DNA from: Pseudomonas sp. v388
GTDB taxonomy: Bacteria > Pseudomonadota > Gammaproteobacteria > Pseudomonadales > Pseudomonadaceae
DNA: 64,000 nucleotides
Assembly (NCBI RefSeq): GCF_003935425.1
Contig: NZ_RHQN01000002.1
Coordinates: 1 to 64,000, forward strand
Direction: 5' to 3'
Made by a program: the position numbers and the translations under genes
The notes under the pieces: model-generated
The model's database searches: none
What the model was told of the DNA's origin: nothing
What the model saw: the letters and a program-made list of their open reading frames with translations, nothing else
Shown: positions 27,108-36,131 of the stretch, piece after piece
Layout of the letters: each line of letters begins with the position of its first letter
Position numbering within the stretch: position 1 is the stretch's first letter

Positions 27108-29393
27108 TTAAAGCGACGAGTATTTCTTGCGCAGGCGCTGACGGATCAGCTCTGCGAAGGTGTTCATCACAAAGGTGAACACCAGCAACACCAGCGCGGC
27201 CAGAAACAGCACGCGATAGTGACTGCCACCCACTTCCGACTCGGGCATTTCCACCGCCACGTTGGCCGCCAGCGTGCGCATGCCCTCGAACAGGTTCATG
27301 TCCATGATCGGTGTGTTGCCGGTGGCCATCAGCACGATCATGGTTTCCCCGACCGCACGGCCCATGCCGATCATCAACGCCGAGAAGATGCCGGGACTGG
27401 CCGTCAGGATCACGACTCGTGTCAGCGTCTGCCAGGCGGTTGCACCCAGCGCCAGCGAACCCAGCGTCAGGCTGCGCGGCACGCTGAACACGGCGTCTTC
27501 GGCGATGGAGTAAATATTGGGGATCACGGCGAAGCCCATGGCGATGCCGACCACCAGTGCGTTGCGCTGATCGAAGGTGATGCCCAGGTCTTCCCTGATC
27601 CAGGTGCGCATGTCTCCGGCGAACAACCAGTTCTCCAGGTGCGGGCTCATGCTCAGCGAGCACCAGCCCACCAGCACAATCACCGGAATCAGCAGCGCGC
27701 TTTCCCAGCCGTCAGGCACCCGCAGGCGAATCGAGTCAGGCAGCCGCGCCCAGGCGAAACCCGCCAGCAGAATGCCGATAGGCGTCAGCAGCAGCAGGCT
27801 GAAGACGCCGGGCAGATGAGCTTCCAGATACGGCGCCAGGAACAGTCCGGCGAAGAAACCCAGGATGACCGTGGGCATCGCTTCCATCAGCTCGATCACC
27901 GGCTTGACCTTGCGGCGCATGCCCGGCGCCATGAAGTACGCCGTGTAGATCGCCGCGGCAACCGCCAGCGGTGCGGCCAGCAGCATGGCGTAGAACGCCG
28001 CTTTCAGGGTGCCGTAGGTCAGTGGGGCAAGGCTCAGCTTGGGTTCGAAGTCGGAGTTGGACGCCGTGGACTGCCAGACGTACTGCGGCTTGTCGTAGTT
28101 TTCATACCAGACCTTGCCCCACAGCGAACTCCAGGACACTTCCGGGTGCGGGTTGTCCAGCGTGAACGGCAGGATCTTGCCGCCGCTCTCCAGCAGAATG
28201 TGGTTGGCGCGCGGGGACATCGCCAGAATGCCGGGGCCTTCTGCAACCTTGTCCACCAGCAGCGTGCGATGCGCAGTGCTATGGAACACGCCGAGCCGGC
28301 CGGCTGCATCCACGGCAATGAACCCTTTGCGGCGCTGCTCCGACTTGATCTGCATGACCGGCGCATCGCTCATCCTGAAATCGCGAACATGCATGAAGCG
28401 TGGTTCGCCGTCGGTATCCCGAGCCATGAACCACTGGGCCATGCCGCCCTTGGAGTTGCCGATCACCAGCGAAATACCGCCAACCAGCTGCGTGCTGGCG
28501 GTGATTTCGGCGTTGGCGTCTTCCAGCAGTTTGTAGCGGCCGTTGAGGGTGCTGTCGCGCAGGCTGAACACGTCCGCCTGCGCCCGCCCATTGATGACAT
28601 ACAGCCACTGCTGACGCGGATCGATGTAGATGGCCTTGACCGTGGCAGAGGTCTGCGGCAGCTCGATACGCGTCTGCTCGCTGGTCATCTCGCCGGTCAT
28701 CATGTTTTCGGTCTGTTCGATCGCCAGCACATGCAACTGAGTGCCGGTAGCGCCGGCCAGCTTCAGACGCTCGCCATCCGCGGTAAGCGTAACGTGCTCG
28801 ACCGGCCGCCCTTGCTCGTCCAGCACCAGCGGTGTCTCGCCATACGGCCAGACGACACTGGGCGTGATGGTCTTGCGATTATCGGGATAGGTGGTCTTGT
28901 AGATGTGGCGAAACACCAGCACCTGGCCGTTGGACAAACCCAGTGCGATCAACGGTGCGCCGGGCTGGTCCTTGCCGATGGACACCACTTTTGCGCCGGC
29001 CGGCAACGGCACGCTCAGGCGCTGCAATTGGGCGCCGCTCTCCAGATCGAAGAAGACCATTTCGCCCTTGTCGGAAATGCGCATCCCGACCTGGTTCTGC
29101 TCTTCGATGGTGATCATCAGCGGATTGCCCGCGTCCTGCATCCACGGGGCGCTGAGGGGATTCCGGGCCGTGAGGCTCGCGCCCTGAAACAACGGAGCGA
29201 CGACGTAGGCCAGGTAAAAGAAGATCAGCGTGATGGCCGCGAGCACCGCCAGGCCACCCACCGCCACGTACCACCGCGTCACGCGATCCTTCAGGGCGCG
29301 GACACGCCGCTTGCGCTGCATCTGCGGCGTATTGAAGTCGATACGCTTGGGCAGCGAACGCTCGTCGGTGGTGGATTTGGCCAGCTCATTCAT
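27108..29393 (-). CDS. pstC: Phosphate ABC transporter permease PstC, long form
   Basis: A 761-residue permease, more than twice the E. coli length. After one transmembrane helix (about 40-62, YVAVGGLAVLAAITLIFFYL) comes a region of about 390 residues with repeated short beta strands that read like a WD40/beta-propeller (for example LIALGLSNGQVLVFRHIY and ITASTQLVGGISLVIGNSKG). The normal six-helix permease core begins near residue 455 and has the loop SLALGATAWQTLTRVVILTA. The propeller would face the periplasm, next to PstS. The function of this region is not established. Confidence 0.92.
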   Translation of the reverse strand: MNELAKSTTDERSLPKRIDFNTPQMQRKRRVRALKDRVTRWYVAVGGLAVLAAITLIFFYLAYVVAPLFQGASLTARNPLSAPWMQDAGNPLMITIEEQNQVGMRISDKGEMVFFDLESGAQLQRLSVPLPAGAKVVSIGKDQPGAPLIALGLSNGQVLVFRHIYKTTYPDNRKTITPSVVWPYGETPLVLDEQGRPVEHVTLTADGERLKLAGATGTQLHVLAIEQTENMMTGEMTSEQTRIELPQTSATVKAIYIDPRQQWLYVINGRAQADVFSLRDSTLNGRYKLLEDANAEITASTQLVGGISLVIGNSKGGMAQWFMARDTDGEPRFMHVRDFRMSDAPVMQIKSEQRRKGFIAVDAAGRLGVFHSTAHRTLLVDKVAEGPGILAMSPRANHILLESGGKILPFTLDNPHPEVSWSSLWGKVWYENYDKPQYVWQSTASNSDFEPKLSLAPLTYGTLKAAFYAMLLAAPLAVAAAIYTAYFMAPGMRRKVKPVIELMEAMPTVILGFFAGLFLAPYLEAHLPGVFSLLLLTPIGILLAGFAWARLPDSIRLRVPDGWESALLIPVIVLVGWCSLSMSPHLENWLFAGDMRTWIREDLGITFDQRNALVVGIAMGFAVIPNIYSIAEDAVFSVPRSLTLGSLALGATAWQTLTRVVILTASPGIFSALMIGMGRAVGETMIVLMATGNTPIMDMNLFEGMRTLAANVAVEMPESEVGGSHYRVLFLAALVLLVFTFVMNTFAELIRQRLRKKYSSL

Positions 29394-29446
29394 GCACAGA
29401 TACCGTAGGCGCCCCGTATGACAGATTCGTTACAGCAGGGTGACGC

Positions 29447-29480
29447 AAAAAAGCCCGCCGCCCATGGATATTGGCAGCGG
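29447..29480 (-). terminator. Partial terminator between pstS and pstC
   Basis: On the minus strand CCGCTGCC pairs with GGGCGGCGG (one wobble, one bulge) and is followed by TTTTTT. It lies 52 bp after the pstS stop. Such a site explains how the binding protein can be made in excess over the membrane parts. Confidence 0.65.
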
Positions 29481-29531
29481 ACCATTCGATTGACGACAAG
29501 ACCCATCCTTGAGCCTCGCTGATAAATTCAA

Positions 29532-30530
29532 CTACTTCGCCGCGACACCACTGGCGTTCTGCAGCCCCAGATCCGCCAGGGCTTTTTCAACGACCCGCGA
29601 CGGCAATGGGATGTAACCGTCCTTCATGACCACTTCCTGTCCCTGACGAGACAGCACCAGCTTGAGGAATTCAGCCTCCAGTGGCGCCAGTGGCTTGTTG
29701 GGCGCCTTGTTCACGTAAACGTACAGGAAACGCGACAGCGGATAGGTGCCGTTCAAGGTGTTGGCTTCGTTGTCTTCGACAAAGGCGCCGCCTTCCTTCT
29801 TGGCCAGTGGCACGGTTTTGACGCTCGATGTCTTGTAACCGATACCTGAATAACCGATGCCGTTGAGCGAACTGCTGATGGAACTGACCACCGATGCCGA
29901 ACCCGGCTGCTCGTTGACGTTGGCCTTGAAGTCGCCTTTGCACAGCGCCTCTTCCTTGAAGTAGCCGTAAGTGCCCGAGACCGAGTTGCGGCCAAACAAT
30001 TGAATCGGCTTGCCTGCTAGGTCGCCGGTCACGCCGACGTCGCCCCAGGTCTTGGCATCGGCCTTGGCGCCGCACAGGCGGGTGGAGGAAAAAATCGCGT
30101 CCACCTGCTGCAGCGTCAGCCCCTTGATCGGGTTGTCTTTGTGAACGAACACGGCCAGGGCATCGACGGCCACCGGGATGGCCGTGGGTTTGTAGCCATG
30201 TTTCTGCTCGAACGCCGACAGCTCACCGTCCTTCATCTTGCGGCTCATCGGGCCGAGGTTGGCGGTGCCTTCGGTCAGCGCGGGCGGTGCCGTCGAAGAA
30301 CCGGCCGCCTGAATCTGGATGTTCACGCTAGGGTATTCTCGCTTGTAGGCCTCGGCCCACAAGGTCATCAGGTTCGCCAGCGTATCGGAACCTACACTCG
30401 AGAGGTTGCCTGAAACGCCGCTGGTCTTGGTGTAGGACTTGATCGCGGGATCAACGGCGGCGAACGAATTGGCTGCCGCAACACCAGCGGCAACGAACGT
30501 CAGGGCGGTCATCAGGTTCTTGAGTGTCAT
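29532..30530 (-). CDS. pstS: Phosphate-binding protein PstS
   Basis: A 332-residue periplasmic phosphate receptor with a signal peptide (about 1-24, ANSFA). Phosphate-binding segments are visible: [35 protein letters not shown], and [20 protein letters not shown]. It binds phosphate and delivers it to PstCA; it is usually the most strongly induced protein under phosphate starvation. AGGAG lies about 10 bp before the ATG. Three PhoB heptamers lie upstream. Confidence 0.97.
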   Translation of the reverse strand: MTLKNLMTALTFVAAGVAAANSFAAVDPAIKSYTKTSGVSGNLSSVGSDTLANLMTLWAEAYKREYPSVNIQIQAAGSSTAPPALTEGTANLGPMSRKMKDGELSAFEQKHGYKPTAIPVAVDALAVFVHKDNPIKGLTLQQVDAIFSSTRLCGAKADAKTWGDVGVTGDLAGKPIQLFGRNSVSGTYGYFKEEALCKGDFKANVNEQPGSASVVSSISSSLNGIGYSGIGYKTSSVKTVPLAKKEGGAFVEDNEANTLNGTYPLSRFLYVYVNKAPNKPLAPLEAEFLKLVLSRQGQEVVMKDGYIPLPSRVVEKALADLGLQNASGVAAK

Positions 30531-30579
30531 GCCACGCGCTCCTAAGGAGAGTATCCACGATCAATATTTTGCTCATCGC

Positions 30580-30608
30580 ATGAACACTTTATGAACTGAT
30601 TGTGACAA
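30580..30608 (-). promoter_or_regulatory. Triple Pho box of pstS
   Basis: On the minus strand TTGTCAC (30608-30602), AGTTCAT (30597-30591) and TGTTCAT (30586-30580) form three heptamers at exact 11-bp steps, matching the CTGTCAT pattern. A -10-like AAATAT lies about 10 bp further on. Two overlapping Pho boxes would load more PhoB than the single box at phoB. Confidence 0.78.
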
Positions 30609-30615
30609 TAAGATG

Positions 30616-30651
30616 AAAAAAGGCCACCGTCTTCAAAAGAGGGTGGCCTTT
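30616..30651 (-). terminator. Terminator of the MFS transporter gene
   Basis: On the minus strand AAAGGCCACC pairs with GGTGGCCTTT (10 bp) and is followed by TTTTTT. It lies about 45 bp after the MFS stop and insulates the pstS promoter from readthrough. Confidence 0.85.
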
Positions 30652-30694
30652 GTATATCACGCATGATTGTCCGCCGAATGCTGTCGGCGATGGC

Positions 30695-31984
30695 TCAGCG
30701 CTTCTTCGACAGCAGGTACACGCCGATCGCCATGCCCATGCCGCACAGGATCGCGACATACCACGCCGGCCCCATCGGGCTGGACTTGAGCATGAACGTC
30801 ACCACCATCGGGGTCAGGCCACCAAAGATGGCGTAGGCCAGGTTGTAGGAGAACGACAGGCCGGAGAAACGCACCACCGGCGGGAATGCCTTGACCATGA
30901 CATACGGAACCGCACCGATGGTGCCGACGAACAGGCCGGTCAACGCATAGAGCGGGAACAGCACGCCGGGGTTATCACCCAGGATGTGATAGAAGGTCCA
31001 GGAACTCACCAGCAGACCGGCGCTTCCCAACAGGAACACCCAACCTGCGCCGAAGCGGTCGGCCAGCGCGCCGGCGCCGATGCACCCCAGGCTCAGGAAC
31101 ACGATTGCCAGGCTGTTGGCCTTCAGGGCAGTCGCTGCGGGAAAACCATAGATGGTCTGCAGAATGGTCGGCGTCATCAGGATCACCACGATGATGCCGG
31201 CCGACAGCAGCCAGGTCATCAGCATGGACAGCGCCACTGCCCCACGATGGTCGCGCAGCACGGCCTTGAGCGGCACTTCATCGGCCAGCGCCTTGCGCAG
31301 TTGCAGCTCGGCGAACACCGGGGTTTCGTGCAGCAGGCGACGCAGGTAGACCGACATCAGGCCGAACACACCGCCCAGCAGGAAGGGAATCCGCCAGGCG
31401 TAGTCCGACACTTCCACCGGGGTGTAGATACTGTTGATGGCCGTGGCCACCAGAGAACCCAGAAGAATGCCCGCAGTCAGCCCGGCCGTCAGCGTGCCGC
31501 AAGCGTAACCGACGTAACGTGCCGGCACGTGCTCGGACACGAACACCCAGGCGCCCGGCACTTCACCGCCGATGGCAGCGCCCTGAATGACGCGCATCAG
31601 CAGCAACAGGATAGGCGCCCACATCCCGATCTGGGCATAGGTCGGAAGCAAGCCCATGATCAAGGTCGGAACGGCCATCATGAAAATGCTCAAGGTGAAC
31701 ATCTTCTTGCGCCCCAACAGGTCACCGAAGTGCGCCATGATGATGCCACCCAGCGGCCGCGCGAGGTAACCGGCGGCAAAAATGCCGAAGGTCTGCATCA
31801 TGCGCAGCCAGTCCGGCATGTCTACCGGGAAGAACAGCTTCCCGACGACGGCGGCAAAAAACACGAAAATGATGAAGTCGTAAAACTCCAGCGCCCCACC
31901 CAGGGCAGAGAGCGACAGAGTTTTGTAATCGCTTCGGGTCAACGGCCGCGCCGGTTGCGCAGCGCTTGAAGGTACGGATGACAT
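30695..31984 (-). CDS. MFS transporter, metabolite:H+ symporter type
   Basis: A 429-residue transporter with twelve predicted helices. GGALEFYDFIIFVFFAAVVG near the N-terminus is the mark of the MHS (organic acid/betaine:H+) group, and GYLARPLGGIIMAHFGDLLG, then RKKMFTLSIF, is the conserved loop 2-3 motif. The substrate cannot be read from the sequence. The ATG at 31984 is preferred over one at 32077 because the family N-terminus starts there. It lies upstream of pstS but is separated by a strong terminator, so it is not part of the pst operon. Confidence 0.87.
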   Translation of the reverse strand: MSSVPSSAAQPARPLTRSDYKTLSLSALGGALEFYDFIIFVFFAAVVGKLFFPVDMPDWLRMMQTFGIFAAGYLARPLGGIIMAHFGDLLGRKKMFTLSIFMMAVPTLIMGLLPTYAQIGMWAPILLLLMRVIQGAAIGGEVPGAWVFVSEHVPARYVGYACGTLTAGLTAGILLGSLVATAINSIYTPVEVSDYAWRIPFLLGGVFGLMSVYLRRLLHETPVFAELQLRKALADEVPLKAVLRDHRGAVALSMLMTWLLSAGIIVVILMTPTILQTIYGFPAATALKANSLAIVFLSLGCIGAGALADRFGAGWVFLLGSAGLLVSSWTFYHILGDNPGVLFPLYALTGLFVGTIGAVPYVMVKAFPPVVRFSGLSFSYNLAYAIFGGLTPMVVTFMLKSSPMGPAWYVAILCGMGMAIGVYLLSKKR

Positions 31985-32424
31985 GACAAGGGCTTCTCTT
32001 AACTTTCTTTGAATGGGCAAGCGACAGCTACGCTGGCTGCGGCGGGGTGGCATGCAGAAGCGATCGTCCGGCGGCAATTGTGCGGGTGGGCACCAAAATT
32101 GCCTGTACAGGTGATCTTGTTACCTGTAAGGGTCAGGCAAGATAGCAAATTGCTTCAAAAAACACATGATTAGAACAGTGCAACGGCAAAATGAAGACCC
32201 AACGGTCGTCCTGTGACGTTGCGGCCGATATACTCGCAGGCTGTCACCGGCATTGGGAATTTGTGCGAAAACGTCTGAATCAGCGGTTTTCGCAGAGTTT
32301 CCCTTCAGGCGCCTTCCGGGCGTGGGACGTGCACTGATCGCACAACCTTCACGCCCGGGGTTTCAAATGGCCCTGTCAACCGCGACAAAAATAATGAGAG
32401 TCATGGGTCAGAGGCACCCTAGGC
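31985..32424. other. Intergenic region with operator-like repeats and a structured leader
   Basis: Near the MFS side lie a palindrome CCTGTACAGG (32102-32111) and an inverted repeat ACAGGT-N9-ACCTGT (32107-32127), a candidate operator for the transporter. Near the thioesterase side, a TATACT box (32229-32234) is followed by two strong hairpins: TGCGAAAAC / GTTTTCGCA (32264-32294) and CCGGGCGTG / CACGCCCGG (32316-32358). This could be a long 5' leader or a small RNA. I see no reading frame of interest. Confidence 0.5.
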
Positions 32425-32826
32425 ATGATTGAGCTCGAACAGGAAGATCCAACTCCGCAAGGCGACCTTGCCTTGCAAATCACCGCACTTCCGCGGGAAA
32501 CCAACGGCTTTGGCGATATCTTCGGCGGCTGGCTGGTCTCCCAGATGGACCTGGCCGGCACCGCGATGGCCAGCAAAGTGGCCGCCGGACGCGTTGCCAC
32601 CGTTGCCATCGACCGCATGGCGTTCCTGGTCCCGGTTGCCGTTGGTGAGCAATTGTCCTTCTATACCCGAACCCTGGAAGTGGGCCGCACCTCGATCAAG
32701 ATGATGGTCGAGGTCTGGAGCGACGATCCGCTGACCAGCGAATGGCGCAAGGTGACCGAGGCGGTGTTCGTCTTCGTGGCTATCGACGGCAGCGGCAGGA
32801 CACGCTCGGTGCCCGCACGGCGCTGA
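32425..32826 (+). CDS. Acyl-CoA thioesterase, YciA-like hot-dog fold
   Basis: A 133-residue single hot-dog domain. FGGWLVSQMDLAGTAMASKV (about residues 32-51) holds the catalytic Asp and the central helix of the YciA/acyl-CoA thioesterase group, and the strand VATVAIDRMAFLVPVAVGEQ follows. It probably hydrolyses short- to medium-chain acyl-CoA in the cytoplasm. It is 90 bp upstream of the mutarotase gene; no functional link is evident. Confidence 0.87.
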   Translation: MIELEQEDPTPQGDLALQITALPRETNGFGDIFGGWLVSQMDLAGTAMASKVAAGRVATVAIDRMAFLVPVAVGEQLSFYTRTLEVGRTSIKMMVEVWSDDPLTSEWRKVTEAVFVFVAIDGSGRTRSVPARR

Positions 32827-32916
32827 TCGCCGTTCGGGTATTTGCCGGGCAGTCGGTTAAACTCGACGATTGTAGAGGGGTCTATCTCCGTCACAGTCCT
32901 TGAGCGAGAACTACGC

Positions 32917-33834
32917 ATGTCCACACTTCCGGCTGAACCCTCCATCGAATCGGTCCAGTTCGACGAACTTGAATGCTGGCGGATTCGCCACGGCAACGCC
33001 GAACTGCTGGTCGCCCGCCAAGGCGCGCAGATCCTCAGCTATCAGGTCGACGGTCAGGAACCGCTGATCTGGCTGAATGACGAGGCCGTGTTCAAGCAAG
33101 GCAAGCCGGTTCGTGCAGGCATGCCGATCTGCTGGCCGTGGTTCGGTAATCTGGAGCGCAATCCCGACAGCGTGCAGGCCATGCGCCAGAGCAGCGAGCC
33201 GGCCAAGGCCCACGGCGAAGTGCGCGCCTTGAACTGGGAATTACTGGGCGTGGGTGAAGACGGCGACGCCTTGCTGGTCGAACTGGTGCTGCCGCAGGCC
33301 GAAGGCCAGTTGCCCGGCTGGCCGCACAACGTCGCGCTCAAGCTGAGCATCCGCATGGACCAGGCGCTGAACGTCAGTCTGGTCAGCTACAACGGCGGCA
33401 GTGAAACCGTGACCCTGAGCCAGGCGCTGCACACCTACTTCGCGGTCAGCGATGTCCGTCAGATCAGCATCGAAGGGCTGAACGGCCTGCGCTACATCGA
33501 AACCCTTGAAAACTGGGAAGAGCGCGAGCAGGCCGGTGACCTGACCTTCGGCGGCGAAACCGACCGCATCTACCTCGATACGCCGAATCTGCTGAGCATT
33601 GTCGACCCACAATGGCAGCGGCGGATTCAGGTCCACACCTCCGGCTCGAACTCGGCCATCCTGTGGAATCCGTGGATCGAGAAGACCAGGAAATTCACTG
33701 ACATGGCTGCCGACGGCTGGCAGCGGATGGTCTGTGTCGAAACCGCCAACGTGCTCGATGACGTGGTGACACTGGCGCCGGACGAAATGCACGTCATGGC
33801 CGTGAGCATCTGGGCCGAAGCGCTGCCGGAATAA
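32917..33834 (+). CDS. D-hexose-6-phosphate mutarotase (aldose 1-epimerase family)
   Basis: A 305-residue galactose-mutarotase-like protein of the YeaD group, which interconverts the anomers of glucose-6-phosphate. Visible markers are GMPICWPWFGNLERNP (about 68-83), where conserved residues bind the phosphate, ALHTYFAVSDVRQISIEGL with the catalytic His (about 168-186) and LWNPWIEKTRKFTDM near the C-terminus. The ATG at 32917 is chosen because the family similarity starts shortly after it; the frame is open further back. Confidence 0.88.
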   Translation: MSTLPAEPSIESVQFDELECWRIRHGNAELLVARQGAQILSYQVDGQEPLIWLNDEAVFKQGKPVRAGMPICWPWFGNLERNPDSVQAMRQSSEPAKAHGEVRALNWELLGVGEDGDALLVELVLPQAEGQLPGWPHNVALKLSIRMDQALNVSLVSYNGGSETVTLSQALHTYFAVSDVRQISIEGLNGLRYIETLENWEEREQAGDLTFGGETDRIYLDTPNLLSIVDPQWQRRIQVHTSGSNSAILWNPWIEKTRKFTDMAADGWQRMVCVETANVLDDVVTLAPDEMHVMAVSIWAEALPE

Positions 33835-33848
33835 GCGCTGCCAAGGCG

Positions 33849-34382
33849 TCAGAGGTCCGATTCGACAACGACCCGGGCCTTTGACGCATCCATCGCATAG
33901 GCCGCGTCGGCCAGATCATTATTGACCTTCTCTATCTTCAACGTGCCCGTTACCCACAGCGGCACGTAGATATCATCGAGCTTCACACCCTTGGGATAAC
34001 GCACCAGCACCAGTTGGTTGGGCGGTGGAGGCGGCACGTGGATGCAGGCGCCCGGATACGGCACCAGGAAAAACAGGGTAGCGTTGCCTTTGGCGTCGGT
34101 TTCCAGCGGAACCGGATAACCACCAAGGCGAATGTTCTTGCCGTTCATCGCTGCCACGGTTTTGGTCGAGTACATCACCGCGGGCAAGCCCTTGCTCTGC
34201 TTCAGTCCGCCCTTGCTGTCGAACGTGCCCATGGCCTCCGGCGAGTCGTGGTCGATTTCCGGCATAGCTTCCAGTGCCTGCTGATCGGACGGGGGCATCA
34301 GCTCGAGCCAGTCGGTTTCAGGTACCTCGGCTTGGGCGAGCCCGGATAGCAACAACAGGGTAATGAACGCAAAGCGACGCAT
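33849..34382 (-). CDS. DUF3299 domain-containing exported protein
   Basis: A 177-residue protein with a signal peptide (RRFAFITLLLLSGLAQA). The mature part has a DUF3299 domain: IRLGGYPVPLETDAKGNATL, then FFLVPYPGACIHVPPPPPNQ and a late VTGTLKIEKV strand. This pattern with Cys-Ile-His is typical of the family, which lies next to metal or permease genes in other bacteria. No function is assigned. It is convergent with the mutarotase gene. Confidence 0.82.
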   Translation of the reverse strand: MRRFAFITLLLLSGLAQAEVPETDWLELMPPSDQQALEAMPEIDHDSPEAMGTFDSKGGLKQSKGLPAVMYSTKTVAAMNGKNIRLGGYPVPLETDAKGNATLFFLVPYPGACIHVPPPPPNQLVLVRYPKGVKLDDIYVPLWVTGTLKIEKVNNDLADAAYAMDASKARVVVESDL

Positions 34383-34480
34383 GGACAGTGCTCGGGAGGG
34401 CGAAAAGTGCCGCGTATTCTAATGCGCGGGCGGGGCTTGCACCTTGCTCTTTCGTCGTAGAAACAGCTTTGCGACAGGTC

Positions 34481-34520
34481 AAAAACGCAGCAGCCCCTGC
34501 ACGCGAACGGGCAAGGGCTG
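34481..34520 (-). terminator. Terminator of the GlsB/YeaQ-type gene
   Basis: On the minus strand CAGCCCTTGCC pairs with a matching arm ending GGGCTG and leads, after a short spacer, into GCGTTTTTG. It lies about 25-60 bp after the small membrane protein gene. Confidence 0.55.
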
Positions 34521-34542
34521 AGCGGATGCTACTGCCAGGGGA

Positions 34543-34791
34543 TCAGGCTTTCTTTTTGATCAGCCCGTACAGGACCAGCAGAATGATCGCGCCTACCAAC
34601 GCGCCGAGGAAACCTGCACCCTCGCCTGCCTTGTAGAAACCGACTGCCTGGCCGCCATACGTTGCAGCCAGCGAACCGGCGATACCCAACAGAATGGTCA
34701 TGATCCAACCCATGCTGTCATCGCCAGGCTTGAGGAACCGGGCCAGCAGGCCGACGATCAAGCCAATGAAGATGGTTCCGATAATACCCAT
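34543..34791 (-). CDS. GlsB/YeaQ/YmgE family small membrane protein
   Basis: An 82-residue protein with three glycine-rich transmembrane helices (GIIGTIFIGLIVGLLARFLK; GWIMTILLGIAGSLAATYGG; GFLGALVGAIILLVLYGLIK). The family is associated with general stress responses but has no fixed biochemical role. The ATG at 34791 has AGAGGG upstream; a longer start adds unrelated residues. Confidence 0.85.
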   Translation of the reverse strand: MGIIGTIFIGLIVGLLARFLKPGDDSMGWIMTILLGIAGSLAATYGGQAVGFYKAGEGAGFLGALVGAIILLVLYGLIKKKA

Positions 34792-34947
34792 GCCATTTCC
34801 CTCTGTATGAATTGGACACACAAACGCCTGATTGCAGCGTTGTTACTGGTATCTGAGAACAGAGGGTTGGAATGGTTCCGGAAAGCATGCCTTTGCAGAC
34901 AACATCCTCCAGAAATGCCGTCGCCAGCGAGCGGCCCCCTGCACGAC

Positions 34948-35019
34948 GGAGGAGCCAGCTTGCTGGCGAAGAGATCGGCACAGACGCGGCTCGTATTCGC
35001 CAGCAAGCTGACTCCTACG
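34948..35019. repeat. REP element pair (Pseudomonas type)
   Basis: Two inverted copies of a REP-like unit, GGAGCCAGCTTGCTGGCGAA (34951-34970) and TTCGCCAGCAAGCTGACTCC (34996-35015), face each other across a short spacer. This is the usual dispersed intergenic repeat of Pseudomonas genomes. Confidence 0.75.
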
Positions 35020-35040
35020 GGTAAAAGCTACCAAGGCTGA

Positions 35041-36123
35041 TCAGATTTTGATCAACGCCTCAACCTGCTTGACTTGACGGTCAAGGGTGGCACGGTCAGC
35101 GCTGCGCACCGTGGCATGGCCGACCTTGCGGCCTGCCTTGAACGCCTTGCCGTAGTGATGCAGATGGCAGTCTTGCACCGCCAGCACTTTATCCACAGCC
35201 GGCACTTCACCGATGAAGTTGAGCATCGCGCTTTCGCCGACCTTGGCAGTCGACCCCAGCGGCAGACCGGCAACCGCCCGCAGATGGTTCTCGAACTGGC
35301 TGCATTCAGCGCCTTCGGTGGTCCAGTGCCCGGAGTTATGCACACGCGGCGCGATCTCGTTGGCCTTCAGGCCACCGTCGACCTCGAAGAACTCGAACGC
35401 CAGCACGCCGACGTAATCGAGCTGCTTGAGCACACGGCCAGCATAATCCTGGGCCAGCGCCTGCAACGGGTGATCGGTGCTGGCGATGGAGAGACGCAGG
35501 ATGCCGCTGTCGTGGGTGTTGTGCACCAGCGGGTAGAAACAGGTTTCCCCGTCACGACCCCGCACGGCGATCAACGACACTTCACCGGTGAACGGCACAA
35601 AGCCTTCCAGCAGGCAAGGCACGCTGCCCAGCTCGGCGAAAGTGCCCACCACATCAGCCGCCGTGCGCAGCACTTTCTGCCCCTTGCCGTCGTAACCCAG
35701 CGTACGGGTTTTCAGGACTGCGGGCAGACCGATACTCGCTACCGCAGCGTCCAGATCGGCCTGGGACTGGATATCGGCGAACTCCGGCGTCGGAATGCCG
35801 AGGTCCTTGAACATGCTCTTCTCGAACCAGCGGTCACGGGCGATGCGCAGGGCTTCGGCACTCGGGTAGACCGGCACGAACTGCGAGAGGAAAGCCACCG
35901 TTTCAGCCGGTACGCTTTCGAACTCGAAGGTCACCAGATCCACCTCGTCGGCCAGCTGGCGCAGGTGGTCGAGATCGCCGTAGTCGGCACGCAGATGTTC
36001 ACCCAGCGCAGCGGCGCAGGCGTCCGGCGCCGGGTCGAGAAAAGCGAAGTTCATCCCCAGCGGTGTACCCGCCAGAGCCAACATGCGACCCAACTGGCCG
36101 CCACCGATTACACCGATCTTCAT
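35041..36123 (-). CDS. purK: 5-(carboxyamino)imidazole ribonucleotide synthase
   Basis: A 360-residue ATP-grasp enzyme. It starts MKIGVIGGGQLGRMLALAGT, the PurK nucleotide-fold signature; the grasp region includes VLKTRTLGYDGKGQKVLR (about residues 145-162) and the metal-binding EIAPRVHNSGHWT (about 265-277). It makes N5-CAIR from AIR, bicarbonate and ATP in purine synthesis. It follows purE by 8 bp in an operon. An isolated TTATCCACA lies inside the gene at 35189-35197. Confidence 0.97.
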   Translation of the reverse strand: MKIGVIGGGQLGRMLALAGTPLGMNFAFLDPAPDACAAALGEHLRADYGDLDHLRQLADEVDLVTFEFESVPAETVAFLSQFVPVYPSAEALRIARDRWFEKSMFKDLGIPTPEFADIQSQADLDAAVASIGLPAVLKTRTLGYDGKGQKVLRTAADVVGTFAELGSVPCLLEGFVPFTGEVSLIAVRGRDGETCFYPLVHNTHDSGILRLSIASTDHPLQALAQDYAGRVLKQLDYVGVLAFEFFEVDGGLKANEIAPRVHNSGHWTTEGAECSQFENHLRAVAGLPLGSTAKVGESAMLNFIGEVPAVDKVLAVQDCHLHHYGKAFKAGRKVGHATVRSADRATLDRQVKQVEALIKI

Positions 36124-36131
36124 GAAAAACC

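Noticed and set aside
25332-29408. Open plus-strand frame of 1358 codons opposite pstA and pstC
   Set aside because: It is the antisense shadow of two clear transporter genes; the product is rich in His, Gln, Arg and Gly with no domain, as expected for a reversed GC-rich frame.
30650-31969. Plus-strand frame of 439 codons opposite the MFS transporter
   Set aside because: Product is almost all His, Gln, Arg and Gly; it is the shadow of a membrane protein gene.
35189-35197. DnaA box inside purK
   Set aside because: One perfect 9-mer in 64 kb is expected by chance about half the time; no partner boxes around it.
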